Notes under the pieces: generated by a model
Told to the model about the DNA's origin: nothing
Database searches by the model: none
The model's input: only the letters and a program-made list of their open reading frames with translations
DNA from: Rhizomicrobium palustre
GTDB taxonomy: Bacteria > Pseudomonadota > Alphaproteobacteria > Micropepsales > Micropepsaceae
Direction of reading: 5' to 3'
Length of the DNA: 64,000 nt
NCBI RefSeq assembly: GCF_011761565.1
Contig: NZ_JAASRM010000001.1
Location: forward strand, 3,534,139-3,598,138
Translations under genes and position numbers: made by a program
Shown: in pieces, positions 24,427 through 33,136 of the stretch
Layout of the letters: the number at the start of each line of letters is the position of its first letter
Numbering within the stretch: position 1 is the first letter of the stretch

Positions 24427-25962
24427 ATGAACATTGAATTGCGTCCGTCGGTGGTCACCGGCTCGGAGCCGGCGGCCGAGATCATGGACAAGGCGTCAAC
24501 GCCATCGCCCCGGGGAGCACCGCATTCGGCGCATCCCTCTATCCGTCAATCCCTGTTGGCCCATCCGGGTATAACGACAGCGCTTTTCGCAATGGATTTT
24601 CTGGCCTTCTGGGGTTCCGTCGCCTTGTCGGCGGCAATCTGCTGGATGATCGACCCTGCCTTGTGGAACGGTATGGTTCAGAGCGATGCGCCTGCGCTGA
24701 CCAGCCGCCTGATGTTCTGCCTTTATTATTCCGTTGGGGTATGCGTCTGGAGCGCGGCGAGCGGCGCCTATAGCGCGCGTTGGACCTTTGATGAGGACGC
24801 CAAACGTCTCGTCAGCCTTGTTTTCATGATGTTTCTGATCGACGTTTTCGTCGAATTCGCTGCCATGCAGCAAACTCCACGGCTGTGGGTGATCACGCTT
24901 TGGCCGCTTGCTTGCGTGCTTATCCTGTTCGCGCGGATTTTCATCCGGCGCGTACTGGACGCCTTTGGCGTGTGGCGGGTTGGGGCTGCGATTCTGGGCA
25001 GCGGTGAGCGCTATGGCGCCGTGATGGAATCGATCGAGACCAACAGCTACACCGGCTATTACGCGGCCTATCACAGCCACATTCCGGTGCGGCGCGACAT
25101 GTCGCTCTCGGATTTCGCGCGCTGGCTCTCCAAGGATCTCGCCATGCGCGGCGCCGAGACGGCCATTCTGGTGCCAAGCGCATCGGAAATGGAGGCCGCC
25201 GATCGCGTCATTGATGCGCTGAATCTCTGCCTTAAGCCTTACATCCTGGTGCCGCCGGTGCAGCGCGTTTCCCTCGCAGGCCTCACGGTGCAGTCGAGCA
25301 TGGCGTCTGATGCCGTGCTGATGAGTTCGCGCCATGGCCTGATGTCGCCCCTGCGGCGCGCCACCAAGCGCGTGTTCGATGTCGTGGTCTCCTTGTCGCT
25401 CATCATCTTCATGGCGCCTGCCTTGGCGGTGATTGCTGCAGCGGTTGCATCGAGCGGCTGGCCCATTCTCTATGGGCATGAGCGCATCGGACGTGGCGGA
25501 AAGCCCTTCCGCTGCCTGAAGTTTCGCACCATGGTGGTGAACTCCGACGAGGTGTTGGCCAAGCTCTTGGCGAGTGATCCAGAACGCGCGGCGGAATGGC
25601 GTCAAAGCTTCAAGCTCACCAATGATCCGCGCATCACCCGTATCGGCAAGTTTCTGCGCGAAACCAGCCTTGATGAGCTGCCGCAATTGATCAATGTGTT
25701 GCGCGGTGACATGAGCCTGGTGGGGCCGCGCCCGGTCATCGCCAAGGAAATCAAATTCTACTATGGCGAGGAAGCTCTCTTCTATGAGCTGGTCCGTCCT
25801 GGCGTGACGGGTCTGTGGCAGGTCAGCGGCCGCAGCGAAACCACCTATTCGCGCCGCGTCTTCCTCGATAGCTGCTATGTGCGCAATTGGAGCCTGTGGG
25901 CGGATGTGGTGATCCTGTTCAGCACCATTCCCTCCGTGCTTGCCCGTGAGGGTGCGCGCTGA
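24427..25962 (+). CDS. WbaP-like undecaprenyl-phosphate sugar-1-phosphate transferase (EPS initiation)
   Basis: A ~511-residue polyisoprenyl-phosphate hexose-1-phosphate transferase, which loads the first sugar phosphate onto undecaprenyl phosphate. The N-terminal part has several membrane helices (FAMDFLAFWGSVALSAAICW, LMFCLYYSVGVCVWSA, and others) and a CoA-binding-like middle domain. The C-terminal catalytic domain has the hallmark KRVFDVVVSL membrane entry, KFRTMVVNSDE, TRIGKFLRETSLDELPQLIN and MSLVGPRPV, ending in PGVTGLWQVSGRS. ATG 24427 is preceded by GAAGG; a GTG at 24394 is possible. It is the first gene of the locus and its stop overlaps the next start. Confidence 0.9.
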   Translation: MNIELRPSVVTGSEPAAEIMDKASTPSPRGAPHSAHPSIRQSLLAHPGITTALFAMDFLAFWGSVALSAAICWMIDPALWNGMVQSDAPALTSRLMFCLYYSVGVCVWSAASGAYSARWTFDEDAKRLVSLVFMMFLIDVFVEFAAMQQTPRLWVITLWPLACVLILFARIFIRRVLDAFGVWRVGAAILGSGERYGAVMESIETNSYTGYYAAYHSHIPVRRDMSLSDFARWLSKDLAMRGAETAILVPSASEMEAADRVIDALNLCLKPYILVPPVQRVSLAGLTVQSSMASDAVLMSSRHGLMSPLRRATKRVFDVVVSLSLIIFMAPALAVIAAAVASSGWPILYGHERIGRGGKPFRCLKFRTMVVNSDEVLAKLLASDPERAAEWRQSFKLTNDPRITRIGKFLRETSLDELPQLINVLRGDMSLVGPRPVIAKEIKFYYGEEALFYELVRPGVTGLWQVSGRSETTYSRRVFLDSCYVRNWSLWADVVILFSTIPSVLAREGAR

Positions 25963-27308
25963 TGACAGCCTATAAAGCTTCAAGCGGGGTGGCTGTGCTG
26001 CTTTTCGCGCCGCCCAAAAGCCGCCAGCCGCTGGCGCTAGCGCAGCCCGAGCGTGTGGTGGTGATCAACGATTACGCTAAAGGCGGCGGCGGCGCGGCCG
26101 CTCTGGCCCGGCTTTCGGCAGAAGGTTTGAAGGCGAAAGGCATTGATGTCGTCTATTTTTCCGGCGATGCCGCGCTGCAAAGCGAGGGGATTGACGCCTT
26201 CGCGCTGCATGAAAAGCCGCTGCTGGAAAGCAAAGCCTTTGTGAAAGGGCTTTATAACAGCCGCGCCGCATCGGAACTTGCCCGCTGGATAGATCAGCAT
26301 GATACGCCGCGCACCATCTATCACCTGCACAACTGGTCACACATTCTGTCGCCAGCGGTATTTACGCCGCTGAAGAAGGTGCGCGGGCGGGTCGTATTGT
26401 CGGCGCATGATTTTTTTCTGGCTTGTCCTAATGGCGGCTTCGTGCATTACGGCACAAACGCCCCCTGCGGGCTGGAGCCCTTGTCAGCCGCCTGCTTGCG
26501 CAGCAACTGCGACAAGCGCAGCTATGCGCATAAGCTTTGGCGGTCGGCGCGGCAGATGGTGCGCAACGCTGTTTATGATGTTGCCGAGCTCGCGCCGCGC
26601 ATCCTGACCATTCATCCCGCGATGCATCCCTATTTGCAGCGCAGCGGCATTTCCGAACCGCTTATGCGGGCCTTGCTCAATCCCGTCACGCCCTATCACA
26701 ATGGGCGTATCGCGGCAGAGGACAATCGCAGCATTCTCTATGTCGGCCGGTTGGATTACGAGAAAGGCGCTGACCTTGCGGCCGAGGCAGCCACCAAGGC
26801 AGGGCTTTCGCTGGTCGTGATTGGCGATGGGCCATTGCGGACGGAGCTTGTGGCGCGCTTTCCGTCAGTGCGGTTTCTCGGGCAACAGACGAAGAGCGAG
26901 ATCGCGGCACATGCGACCAAGGCCGCGGCGCTGGTGATGCCGACCCGCTATCCCGAACCCTTTGGGCTGGTCGCGGTGGAAGCTTTATGGAGCGGTCTGC
27001 CGGTCATTTTGCCGAATACGTCGTTTTTCGCCGACGAAATAGATCGCCTCGACGCAGGCGTGCTTTTTACGCCGGGGGATGCGGATGCGCTCGCGCAGGC
27101 CATGAAAATTCTTATCGTAGATCCGGAACGGCGCCATGAAATGAGCCTTTCGGCTTTTCACAATACGCGGCATCTGGCGAATACGCCTGAGGTTTGGCTG
27201 CAAGAATTGCTTCTGGAATACCGGGATTTGCTTAATCCCGCACAAAATCAAAAAAATCAGGAAACGACCCAGGAAGGCGCAACTTACCGCGTGGGGGCGG
27301 CGCCATGA
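25962..27308 (+). CDS. Glycosyltransferase, GT4-like
   Basis: A 448-residue GT-B fold glycosyltransferase. The N-terminal domain begins with RVVVINDYAKGGGGAAAL, the Gly-rich acceptor-domain loop, and has LHNWSHILSPAVF and VVLSAHDFFLACPNGG. The C-terminal nucleotide-sugar domain shows ILYVGRLDYEKGADLAAEA and the E-x7-E motif region PTRYPEPFGLVAVEALWSGLPVI. It is cytoplasmic or membrane-associated and adds a sugar to the lipid-linked repeat unit. The start overlaps the previous stop and the end overlaps the next gene by four bases. Sugar specificity cannot be read from sequence. Confidence 0.87.
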   Translation: MTAYKASSGVAVLLFAPPKSRQPLALAQPERVVVINDYAKGGGGAAALARLSAEGLKAKGIDVVYFSGDAALQSEGIDAFALHEKPLLESKAFVKGLYNSRAASELARWIDQHDTPRTIYHLHNWSHILSPAVFTPLKKVRGRVVLSAHDFFLACPNGGFVHYGTNAPCGLEPLSAACLRSNCDKRSYAHKLWRSARQMVRNAVYDVAELAPRILTIHPAMHPYLQRSGISEPLMRALLNPVTPYHNGRIAAEDNRSILYVGRLDYEKGADLAAEAATKAGLSLVVIGDGPLRTELVARFPSVRFLGQQTKSEIAAHATKAAALVMPTRYPEPFGLVAVEALWSGLPVILPNTSFFADEIDRLDAGVLFTPGDADALAQAMKILIVDPERRHEMSLSAFHNTRHLANTPEVWLQELLLEYRDLLNPAQNQKNQETTQEGATYRVGAAP

Positions 27309-28423
27309 GAACGGCCATTATCCATTATTGGCTTGTAACCATGCGGGGCGGCGAGCGTGTGCTCGAACGCATCGCGCGGCTTTATCCGCAAGCTGACATC
27401 TTCACCCATGTTTACATACCCGATGCGGTTTCGCCCTATTTGCGTAGCCGCAACATCAAAACCACCTTCATTCAGTCACTGCCTTTCGCCAATGCGCTAT
27501 ACCAGCGCTATTTGCCGCTGATGCCGCTGGCGCTCGAGCAGATCAATCTCGAGAAATATGATCTCGTCATCAGCACGGAAGCCGGGCCGGCAAAGGGCGT
27601 CATTCCCATGCCGGAGGCGACCCATGTCTGCTACTGCCATTCGCCAATGCGGTATTTGTGGGATCAGTATCACCCCTATCTGAATGCCTCTGGCGCGCCT
27701 ATGCGCATGGCAATGCCGCTCATGGCGCATTGGCTTCGGCAATGGGATTTGGCGTCTTCGGCGCGGGTGGATTCCTTCGCGGCCAATTCCAAATTCGTGG
27801 CGCAGCGCATCCGCAAATACTATCGCCGCGAATCCACCGTGATTCATCCCCCGGTCAGTGTGGATCTGTTCTCGCCCAGCGACGTGAAGGAGGATTACTT
27901 CCTCTGGCTCAGCCAGCTTGTGCCGTATAAGGGCTGTGAGATCGCTGTAGAGGCCTTTAATCGGATGAAGCTTCCGCTCTTGGTGGTGGGCCAGGGATCG
28001 GAAGAGAAGCGTTTGAAGAAAATGGCGGGGCCGACCATTCGCTTCGTCTCGTCTTTGCCGCTCGCCGAGTTGCGCCAGGCTTATGCCAGAGCGCAGGCGT
28101 TAATTTTCACGGCCAAGGAAGACTTCGGTATTGTGCCGCTGGAAGCGCAAGCGAGCGGTTGTCCAGTGATCGCCTATGGCGCGGGCGGCGCCTCGGAAAC
28201 CGTGCGCGATGGTGAGACCGGTCTTCTCTTCGCGGAACAGACGGTGGATCATCTCATCGAAGCGGTGGAAACCTTCTTGAGCTGGAAGGCGCATTTCAAT
28301 CCGGCAAAGGCGGTGGCGCAAGCTCAGCGCTTCCGGCCCGAGGTCTTCGACAGCCGCTTCTCTGCCTTCGTCAACACCGCTATGATGGGCCCGCAAAATC
28401 TCGTGCCCGCGCTTGCCGTGTAA
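27305..28423 (+). CDS. Glycosyltransferase, GT4-like
   Basis: A 372-residue GT-B glycosyltransferase. The N-terminus IIHYWLVTMRGGERVLERIARLYP is typical of capsular and EPS GT4 enzymes, followed by CHSPMRYLWDQYHPY. The C-terminal domain has FLWLSQLVPYKGCEIAVEAF, then FTAKEDFGIVPLEAQASGCPVIAYGAGG, which carries the E-x7-E catalytic/nucleotide motif. It is coupled to both neighbours (four-base overlap upstream; the next ATG is five bases downstream). Probably one step of repeat-unit assembly. Confidence 0.88.
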   Translation: MRTAIIHYWLVTMRGGERVLERIARLYPQADIFTHVYIPDAVSPYLRSRNIKTTFIQSLPFANALYQRYLPLMPLALEQINLEKYDLVISTEAGPAKGVIPMPEATHVCYCHSPMRYLWDQYHPYLNASGAPMRMAMPLMAHWLRQWDLASSARVDSFAANSKFVAQRIRKYYRRESTVIHPPVSVDLFSPSDVKEDYFLWLSQLVPYKGCEIAVEAFNRMKLPLLVVGQGSEEKRLKKMAGPTIRFVSSLPLAELRQAYARAQALIFTAKEDFGIVPLEAQASGCPVIAYGAGGASETVRDGETGLLFAEQTVDHLIEAVETFLSWKAHFNPAKAVAQAQRFRPEVFDSRFSAFVNTAMMGPQNLVPALAV

Positions 28424-28427
28424 TGCC

Positions 28428-29516
28428 ATGGCTGCGCCTATTTATTTTAACGGGAAGTTCTATGCGGGTGAGCTCAATGGCGTTCACCGCGTCGCCGATC
28501 GCCTTGTCCGCGAGGTCGACCGGCTGGCGGCGGCGAGTGATAAAAAGCTCGATTTGCGCCTGCTCATCCCCAAGCGGCGCCAATTCTCGCCGCAGGTCAA
28601 TGTCTTTAAGGTGGAAGAGCAGGAGCTCGGCCACACCCAGCGCTGGGAGCAGGGCATTCTACCCTTCGTGGCCAAGGATGGTCATCTGATCAACCTCGCT
28701 AATCTCTCGCCCATCATGCACCGCTCTAAGGTGACGCTGATCCATGACGCGCAGTTTTATATTTCGCCGGGATCATACGCGACGCATTTCAGCATCGGCT
28801 ATCGCATCCTGACGCCGATCATGGCGCGATCGAGCCGCGCGGTGCTGACGGTCTCCGAGTTTTCGCGCGAAATGTTGGGCGCGTTCGGGGTCGCCAAATG
28901 GCAGAAGACCGGCGTACTCTACAATGGTGCCGATCATATTCTGGAAGCTGCTCCTGACGTCTCTGTTCTGCAGAAAAACGGGCTGGAGCAGGGCGGCTAT
29001 GCCGTGGTGTTCGGATCGACCTTTGTCTACAAGAATGTCGCCACTGCTTTTGCTGCCTTTGCCGATCCACAATTGGCCGATGTGAAGCTCGTGGTAATCG
29101 GCCCATCGGCTGAAAAGCTGCGTGCTTCAGGCCTAAATCCACCGCCTAATGCGGTGTTTGTCGGAAAGCTCAACGACGGCGAGTTGCGCGCGCTTTATCA
29201 GTCGGCGCTGTGCCTGGTCTATCCCTCGCGTACTGAAGGCTTCGGCCTGCCGCCTCTGGAAGCAATGCTGTGCGATTGCCCGGCCATTGTCGCGCCTGCG
29301 GGGGCCATCCCCGAAGTCTGCCGCGATGCGGCGCTTTATGCCGATGTTGCAGACATCGCGGGCTGGGTCATGCTGGTCAATAGCTTGCGGCAAGATGAGG
29401 CGCTACGCAGGGCGAAAATAGAACAGGGCCGCAAACGCGCGGCGACCTTCACCTGGGCTTCGGCTGGCGAACGCTTGATGAAGCTGGTGCAGTCCTTGCC
29501 GGAGCGGCTATCGTGA
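28428..29516 (+). CDS. Glycosyltransferase, GT4-like
   Basis: A ~362-residue GT-B glycosyltransferase. The frame can be read from a TTG at 28413, but the ATG at 28428 (AAPIYFNGKFYAGELNGVHR) begins the conserved N-terminal motif and avoids overlapping the previous gene. LIHDAQFYISPGSY and the C-terminal LVYPSRTEGFGLPPLEAMLCDCPAIVA mark it as GT4. The ELNGVHRVADRLVREVD start resembles enzymes that transfer mannose or rhamnose in EPS loci, but that is weak evidence. The stop overlaps the flippase start. Confidence 0.87.
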   Translation: MAAPIYFNGKFYAGELNGVHRVADRLVREVDRLAAASDKKLDLRLLIPKRRQFSPQVNVFKVEEQELGHTQRWEQGILPFVAKDGHLINLANLSPIMHRSKVTLIHDAQFYISPGSYATHFSIGYRILTPIMARSSRAVLTVSEFSREMLGAFGVAKWQKTGVLYNGADHILEAAPDVSVLQKNGLEQGGYAVVFGSTFVYKNVATAFAAFADPQLADVKLVVIGPSAEKLRASGLNPPPNAVFVGKLNDGELRALYQSALCLVYPSRTEGFGLPPLEAMLCDCPAIVAPAGAIPEVCRDAALYADVADIAGWVMLVNSLRQDEALRRAKIEQGRKRAATFTWASAGERLMKLVQSLPERLS

Positions 29517-30946
29517 AAAACCGCTCTCTCGCAACCTTGGCTACAGCGGGGCTCGGCATTGGCGCCAGAGCCTCCGGCCAGCTTATGGCGCTCGCGGTCA
29601 CGATCATTGCGGCGCGGTTCTTAGCACCTGCCGATTTCGGTGTTTTCGCGCTGGCGATGGCCTGCGTCACGCTGGTGCGCAATATGCTGTATTCCGGTGG
29701 CTACGAATATTTGATGAAATGCAGCGATCCGCGCAGCGCGGCGACGGAATGCCTGCTGCTCAACGCCGCCATGACCGTCGTTTTGAGTCTGATCCTTACG
29801 GGTCTCGCCTATGGCGGCCGGGTTGTTTTCGGCATGGGTATGCTGACGACGGTGTTGCTCGCGCTGATCCCTTCTAATTTCGTCTCTGTGCTGACCTCGT
29901 GGCAGGAAGCGCAAATCTTGCGTGGCGGGCGGATAAGAAGTTTCTATTTAGCGACCGCCACCGGAGATATCGTGGTCGGCGCGATCGCGATTGGGCTTTT
30001 ATGGGCGGGGTGGGGCATCTGGGCTTTGGTGGTACAAAGCTATGGGCGCGCCATTCTCCTCACGTGCTTTTATGCAGTGATTGAGCGCCCGTTATTGTCT
30101 GAGCGGATCAGCAGGACAAAAATCATCGAGATCGCACACTGGTCATGGAGCCGCTATGGCAGTGTGAGCCTCAGTTTTCTCTCCAACTACGCGGCGGATT
30201 TCGTGCTCGGCGTTTTTCTTTCGCCCGCCGCAACCGGCATTTACCGCGCGGGCAGCCGCATCGTTCAGGCCGCGTCCGATCTCTTCCTGCAACCTGCGCA
30301 GACCTTCGGGATCACCTTGTTTTCTAAACGCGCGGCGCTTGGGCTTTCGCCGGATGATCTGTGGCCGAAGGTTCTGACGGCCTGGATGGTTCTGGCTTGG
30401 CCCGCGTTGATTGGGCTCGCCATCGCGGCGGGCTTGCTGGTGCCCATGATCCTTGGGCCGAAATGGCTGCTCGCGGCACCGGTGGTAAGCATTCTTTGTG
30501 TGCGCCAGCTCTGGTCTACCTTCGGTGCGGTTACCAGCGCCATGCTGGTCGCCTTCAATCATCAAAAGACCGTCTTTCATTTTCAGCTCGTCACGATTTT
30601 ATCGGCGTTGGCTGGTCTTCTGATCTTTGCGCGCTTCGGCGTGATCGCGGCAGCGGCGAGCCTCACGGTGATCGCGAGCATTGGCAATATCTGGCTGCTC
30701 TTGCGCGCCTTGCACCTTTTCCCGGGCGCGCGACGTGAATTTGCGCATGCCGTGATTACGGTGATCGCCACCACGGCCGCCACCGCGGCCGGTGCGGAGC
30801 TCTTCCTCTTTCTGGCCCATGGCGATTTGGCGAAATGGCAGCTTGTCGCCGCCTTGGCGTTCAGCGGCATCTTCGCTTGGGCCTTCAGTGCATTCTTGTT
30901 CCGTCAGCGGATCATTCAATCCATCCACGCATTGGCAGGAGGCTAG
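29513..30946 (+). CDS. Lipopolysaccharide/EPS repeat-unit flippase (Wzx-like)
   Basis: A 477-residue polytopic membrane protein of the MATE/MOP flippase superfamily with about 12-14 hydrophobic helices. The N-terminus has ARASGQLMALAVTIIAARFLAPADFGVFALA, the typical Wzx/PST beginning, and YAADFVLGVFLSPAATGIYRAGSR is the mid-protein signature. It would move the undecaprenyl-linked repeat unit to the periplasmic face. The start is GTG at 29513, overlapping the upstream stop. It pairs with the polymerase candidate at 42731. Confidence 0.87.
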   Translation: MKNRSLATLATAGLGIGARASGQLMALAVTIIAARFLAPADFGVFALAMACVTLVRNMLYSGGYEYLMKCSDPRSAATECLLLNAAMTVVLSLILTGLAYGGRVVFGMGMLTTVLLALIPSNFVSVLTSWQEAQILRGGRIRSFYLATATGDIVVGAIAIGLLWAGWGIWALVVQSYGRAILLTCFYAVIERPLLSERISRTKIIEIAHWSWSRYGSVSLSFLSNYAADFVLGVFLSPAATGIYRAGSRIVQAASDLFLQPAQTFGITLFSKRAALGLSPDDLWPKVLTAWMVLAWPALIGLAIAAGLLVPMILGPKWLLAAPVVSILCVRQLWSTFGAVTSAMLVAFNHQKTVFHFQLVTILSALAGLLIFARFGVIAAAASLTVIASIGNIWLLLRALHLFPGARREFAHAVITVIATTAATAAGAELFLFLAHGDLAKWQLVAALAFSGIFAWAFSAFLFRQRIIQSIHALAGG

Positions 30947-30948
30947 AC

Positions 30949-32013
30949 ATGACCACCAACACCGGCTTCGGTGCAGGCTTCGAAAAGCTTGATCCTAGAA
31001 TCCTGTTTTTCCTGAAAGGCAGTGCCCGGCAGAATTTCGGCGATTACCTTTCGGCCCTTCTGATCAAGCACCTCTTCTCGGAGCCGCGCGTGGAGGCAGA
31101 TATCTTCCGTCTGATCGGCAGCGTGATTTGCGAGACCCGCATCAAGGAGGATTTGCGGCAGATGCTGGGCATCGAAAGCGGGCGCATCGTCTATTGGGGT
31201 TGCGGTGCGCGGGAAGACCGTGCCATTCCGCCTTCCGTGCTCGCCAATTGCCGCTTTCACGGCGTGCGCGGCCCGCTGACGCGTGATCTTCTTGGCTTAC
31301 CGCTGGAAACCGTGCTGGGCGATCCTGGGCTTTTAACACCACTGATCGTGAACCCGTCTGCAACGGCCTCAAGCGCGGGCAAGACCATCTGCATGCCTCA
31401 TATGCATGATCCGCGCGATCGCAAGGAGCTGTTGGCGCAATCGGGCTGCGATATGCTGGTATCACCCTCAGTGGGGGCAAGCGAGCGCGAGCTGGTGGCC
31501 TTGATCGAAACCATCGCCAGCGCGGAGTTCGTGCTGACCGGCTCCTTGCATGGCGCCATTCTCGCTGCGGCTTATCGTAAGCCCTTCGCCTATTGGAACA
31601 CCGGCTTCATCGACATCGAATTCAAATGGCACGATTTCTCGGCCTCGGCGGGATTTGAGGCCATTTTCGTGCGTGATTTGGCGGAAGGCCGTGCGCTTTA
31701 TGCGGAGAAGACCGGCCGGAAGATACGTCTACCGCGTCTGTCCAGCCTTTTGGCGGTTGCGCCTTTCGCGCCCAAGGTATCGGCGGTGATGGCGGCGCTG
31801 CGCTATGACGGTTTCATCGTGCCCAACAGCACGGATGGCGAGATCGATGTCGCCTTGCGCAATTTCGACGCCGAAGCCGAGTGGATGGCGCAGCAGTGGG
31901 ATCGCGGCGAGGGTAGTGGGCTGTGGTCCAGCCTTTCCACCAAGATGCTGCGCCGGGCTGGTGCCCTGCGTGAAAAGGTGAAAGCGCCTGCCAAGAGGCT
32001 CTTGCATGTCTGA
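30949..32013 (+). CDS. Polysaccharide pyruvyl transferase family protein
   Basis: A ~354-residue protein. The start at ATG 30949 has a strong AGGAGG eight bases upstream; the reading frame extends further upstream, over the flippase gene, only by chance. The N-terminal LFFLKGSARQNFGDYLSALLIKHLF and later YWGCGAREDR, FHGVRGPLTRDLLG, LGDPGLLTPLI and FVLTGSLHGAILAAAYRKPF are the pattern of CsaB/GumL/ExoV ketal pyruvyl transferases. Such enzymes add pyruvate from PEP to a sugar of the repeat unit, giving the polymer acidic groups. It overlaps the next glycosyltransferase gene by eight bases. Confidence 0.82.
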   Translation: MTTNTGFGAGFEKLDPRILFFLKGSARQNFGDYLSALLIKHLFSEPRVEADIFRLIGSVICETRIKEDLRQMLGIESGRIVYWGCGAREDRAIPPSVLANCRFHGVRGPLTRDLLGLPLETVLGDPGLLTPLIVNPSATASSAGKTICMPHMHDPRDRKELLAQSGCDMLVSPSVGASERELVALIETIASAEFVLTGSLHGAILAAAYRKPFAYWNTGFIDIEFKWHDFSASAGFEAIFVRDLAEGRALYAEKTGRKIRLPRLSSLLAVAPFAPKVSAVMAALRYDGFIVPNSTDGEIDVALRNFDAEAEWMAQQWDRGEGSGLWSSLSTKMLRRAGALREKVKAPAKRLLHV

Positions 32014-33136
32014 ACGCATCGGCATGATTGAGGTCGATTTCACGCTGGCGCTGCATAACCGCACCGGCAAGTATTTCATCGGCCGCGATATCATCAATGC
32101 CAATCTCGGCCGCATCTATCAGCTTCGTTATTGGCGGCTGAAAGGCACGCCGGCGGAAGGGCCGCCGCTGGGGCTTAAGGCCAGGATCATCGGGCGGCTC
32201 GCGGTTGATGAAATGCGCCTGCGGGCGATGAACCCGGAGTTGCGCGCACTGCGCCTGCGTCCGGCGCGGGTTGTGCTGCATCTTGATCCATTGACGGTGC
32301 TGACCCATCGCCTCACGCGGCATGATGCGGTGCTCTGCCACGACGTCGGCCCGTTGACCCATCCTGAACTCTTCGAGCCCGATGTTGTTGCGGGCTATGG
32401 CGAGGCTTATCGCGAGATCGCTGAGGCCGGCGCGCATATGGTATTTGTCTCCAAAGCATCGGAGCGCGCGTTTCATAAGGCCGTCCCTGGCCGCTATTCC
32501 TCCTCGCAGGTGGTCTATCCAAGCCTGCGCAATGAAGTTGGAAGCGGGGCGTCAACACCGCTGGATATTGAGAAGCCGTTCCTTCTCACGGTGGGATATG
32601 TCGGTGCGCGCAAGAACCAGCTCACCGCCATCAGGGCCTTTCAGCAATCGGGGCTTGCGGAAAAGGGTTTTCGTTATGTGATCTGCGGCGGGCGCGAGGC
32701 GGGCTATGAGCCAGTAGCGCAAGCGGCGGGGCAAACACCGGGCGTGAAGCTTCTTTCATATGTGGGCGATGGCGAACTCAATTGGCTTTATGCCAACGCC
32801 GAGGGATTTGTGCTGCCGAGCCTATTGGAAGGTTTTGGCGTGCCGGTGGCAGAGGCCAATCGTGCCGGGCTGGTGCCGATCGTCAGCCGTGACAGCGTAT
32901 TGGAAGAAGTGGCTGGCGAGGGTGCGCTGGCGGTGAATCCGCTCGACTGCGCCGAGATCGCCGCCGCGATGCAGCATCTCGCCTTCATGCCCGAGAGTGA
33001 AAGGCAAAGCCGCCGCGCCATGTTGGCGCAATCGGTGGCGCGTTTTTCCGAGGAAGCATTCCTCGCGGGCTGGGATCGCGTAACGGCGGAAGCAGCAGAG
33101 CGCAGCCTCGTTTTTGCGGAAAGGCAGGCGGCATAA
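32006..33136 (+). CDS. Glycosyltransferase, GT4-like
   Basis: A 376-residue GT-B glycosyltransferase. Features are DAVLCHDVGPLTHPELF in the N-terminal half, KPFLLTVGYVGARKNQLTAIRAF at the domain junction, and FVLPSLLEGFGVPVAEANRAGLVPIVSR in the C-terminal nucleotide-sugar site. The N-terminus contains LHNRTGKYFIGRDIINANLG, which is unlike the glycosyltransferases before it, so the acceptor is probably different. It overlaps the pyruvyl-transferase gene and shares one base with the next gene. Confidence 0.86.
   Translation: MSERIGMIEVDFTLALHNRTGKYFIGRDIINANLGRIYQLRYWRLKGTPAEGPPLGLKARIIGRLAVDEMRLRAMNPELRALRLRPARVVLHLDPLTVLTHRLTRHDAVLCHDVGPLTHPELFEPDVVAGYGEAYREIAEAGAHMVFVSKASERAFHKAVPGRYSSSQVVYPSLRNEVGSGASTPLDIEKPFLLTVGYVGARKNQLTAIRAFQQSGLAEKGFRYVICGGREAGYEPVAQAAGQTPGVKLLSYVGDGELNWLYANAEGFVLPSLLEGFGVPVAEANRAGLVPIVSRDSVLEEVAGEGALAVNPLDCAEIAAAMQHLAFMPESERQSRRAMLAQSVARFSEEAFLAGWDRVTAEAAERSLVFAERQAA

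Noticed and set aside
24496..25983. 495-residue minus-strand open frame
   Set aside because: It is the reverse of the WbaP-like phosphotransferase, whose motifs are clear. The antisense product is His/Arg-rich without motifs.
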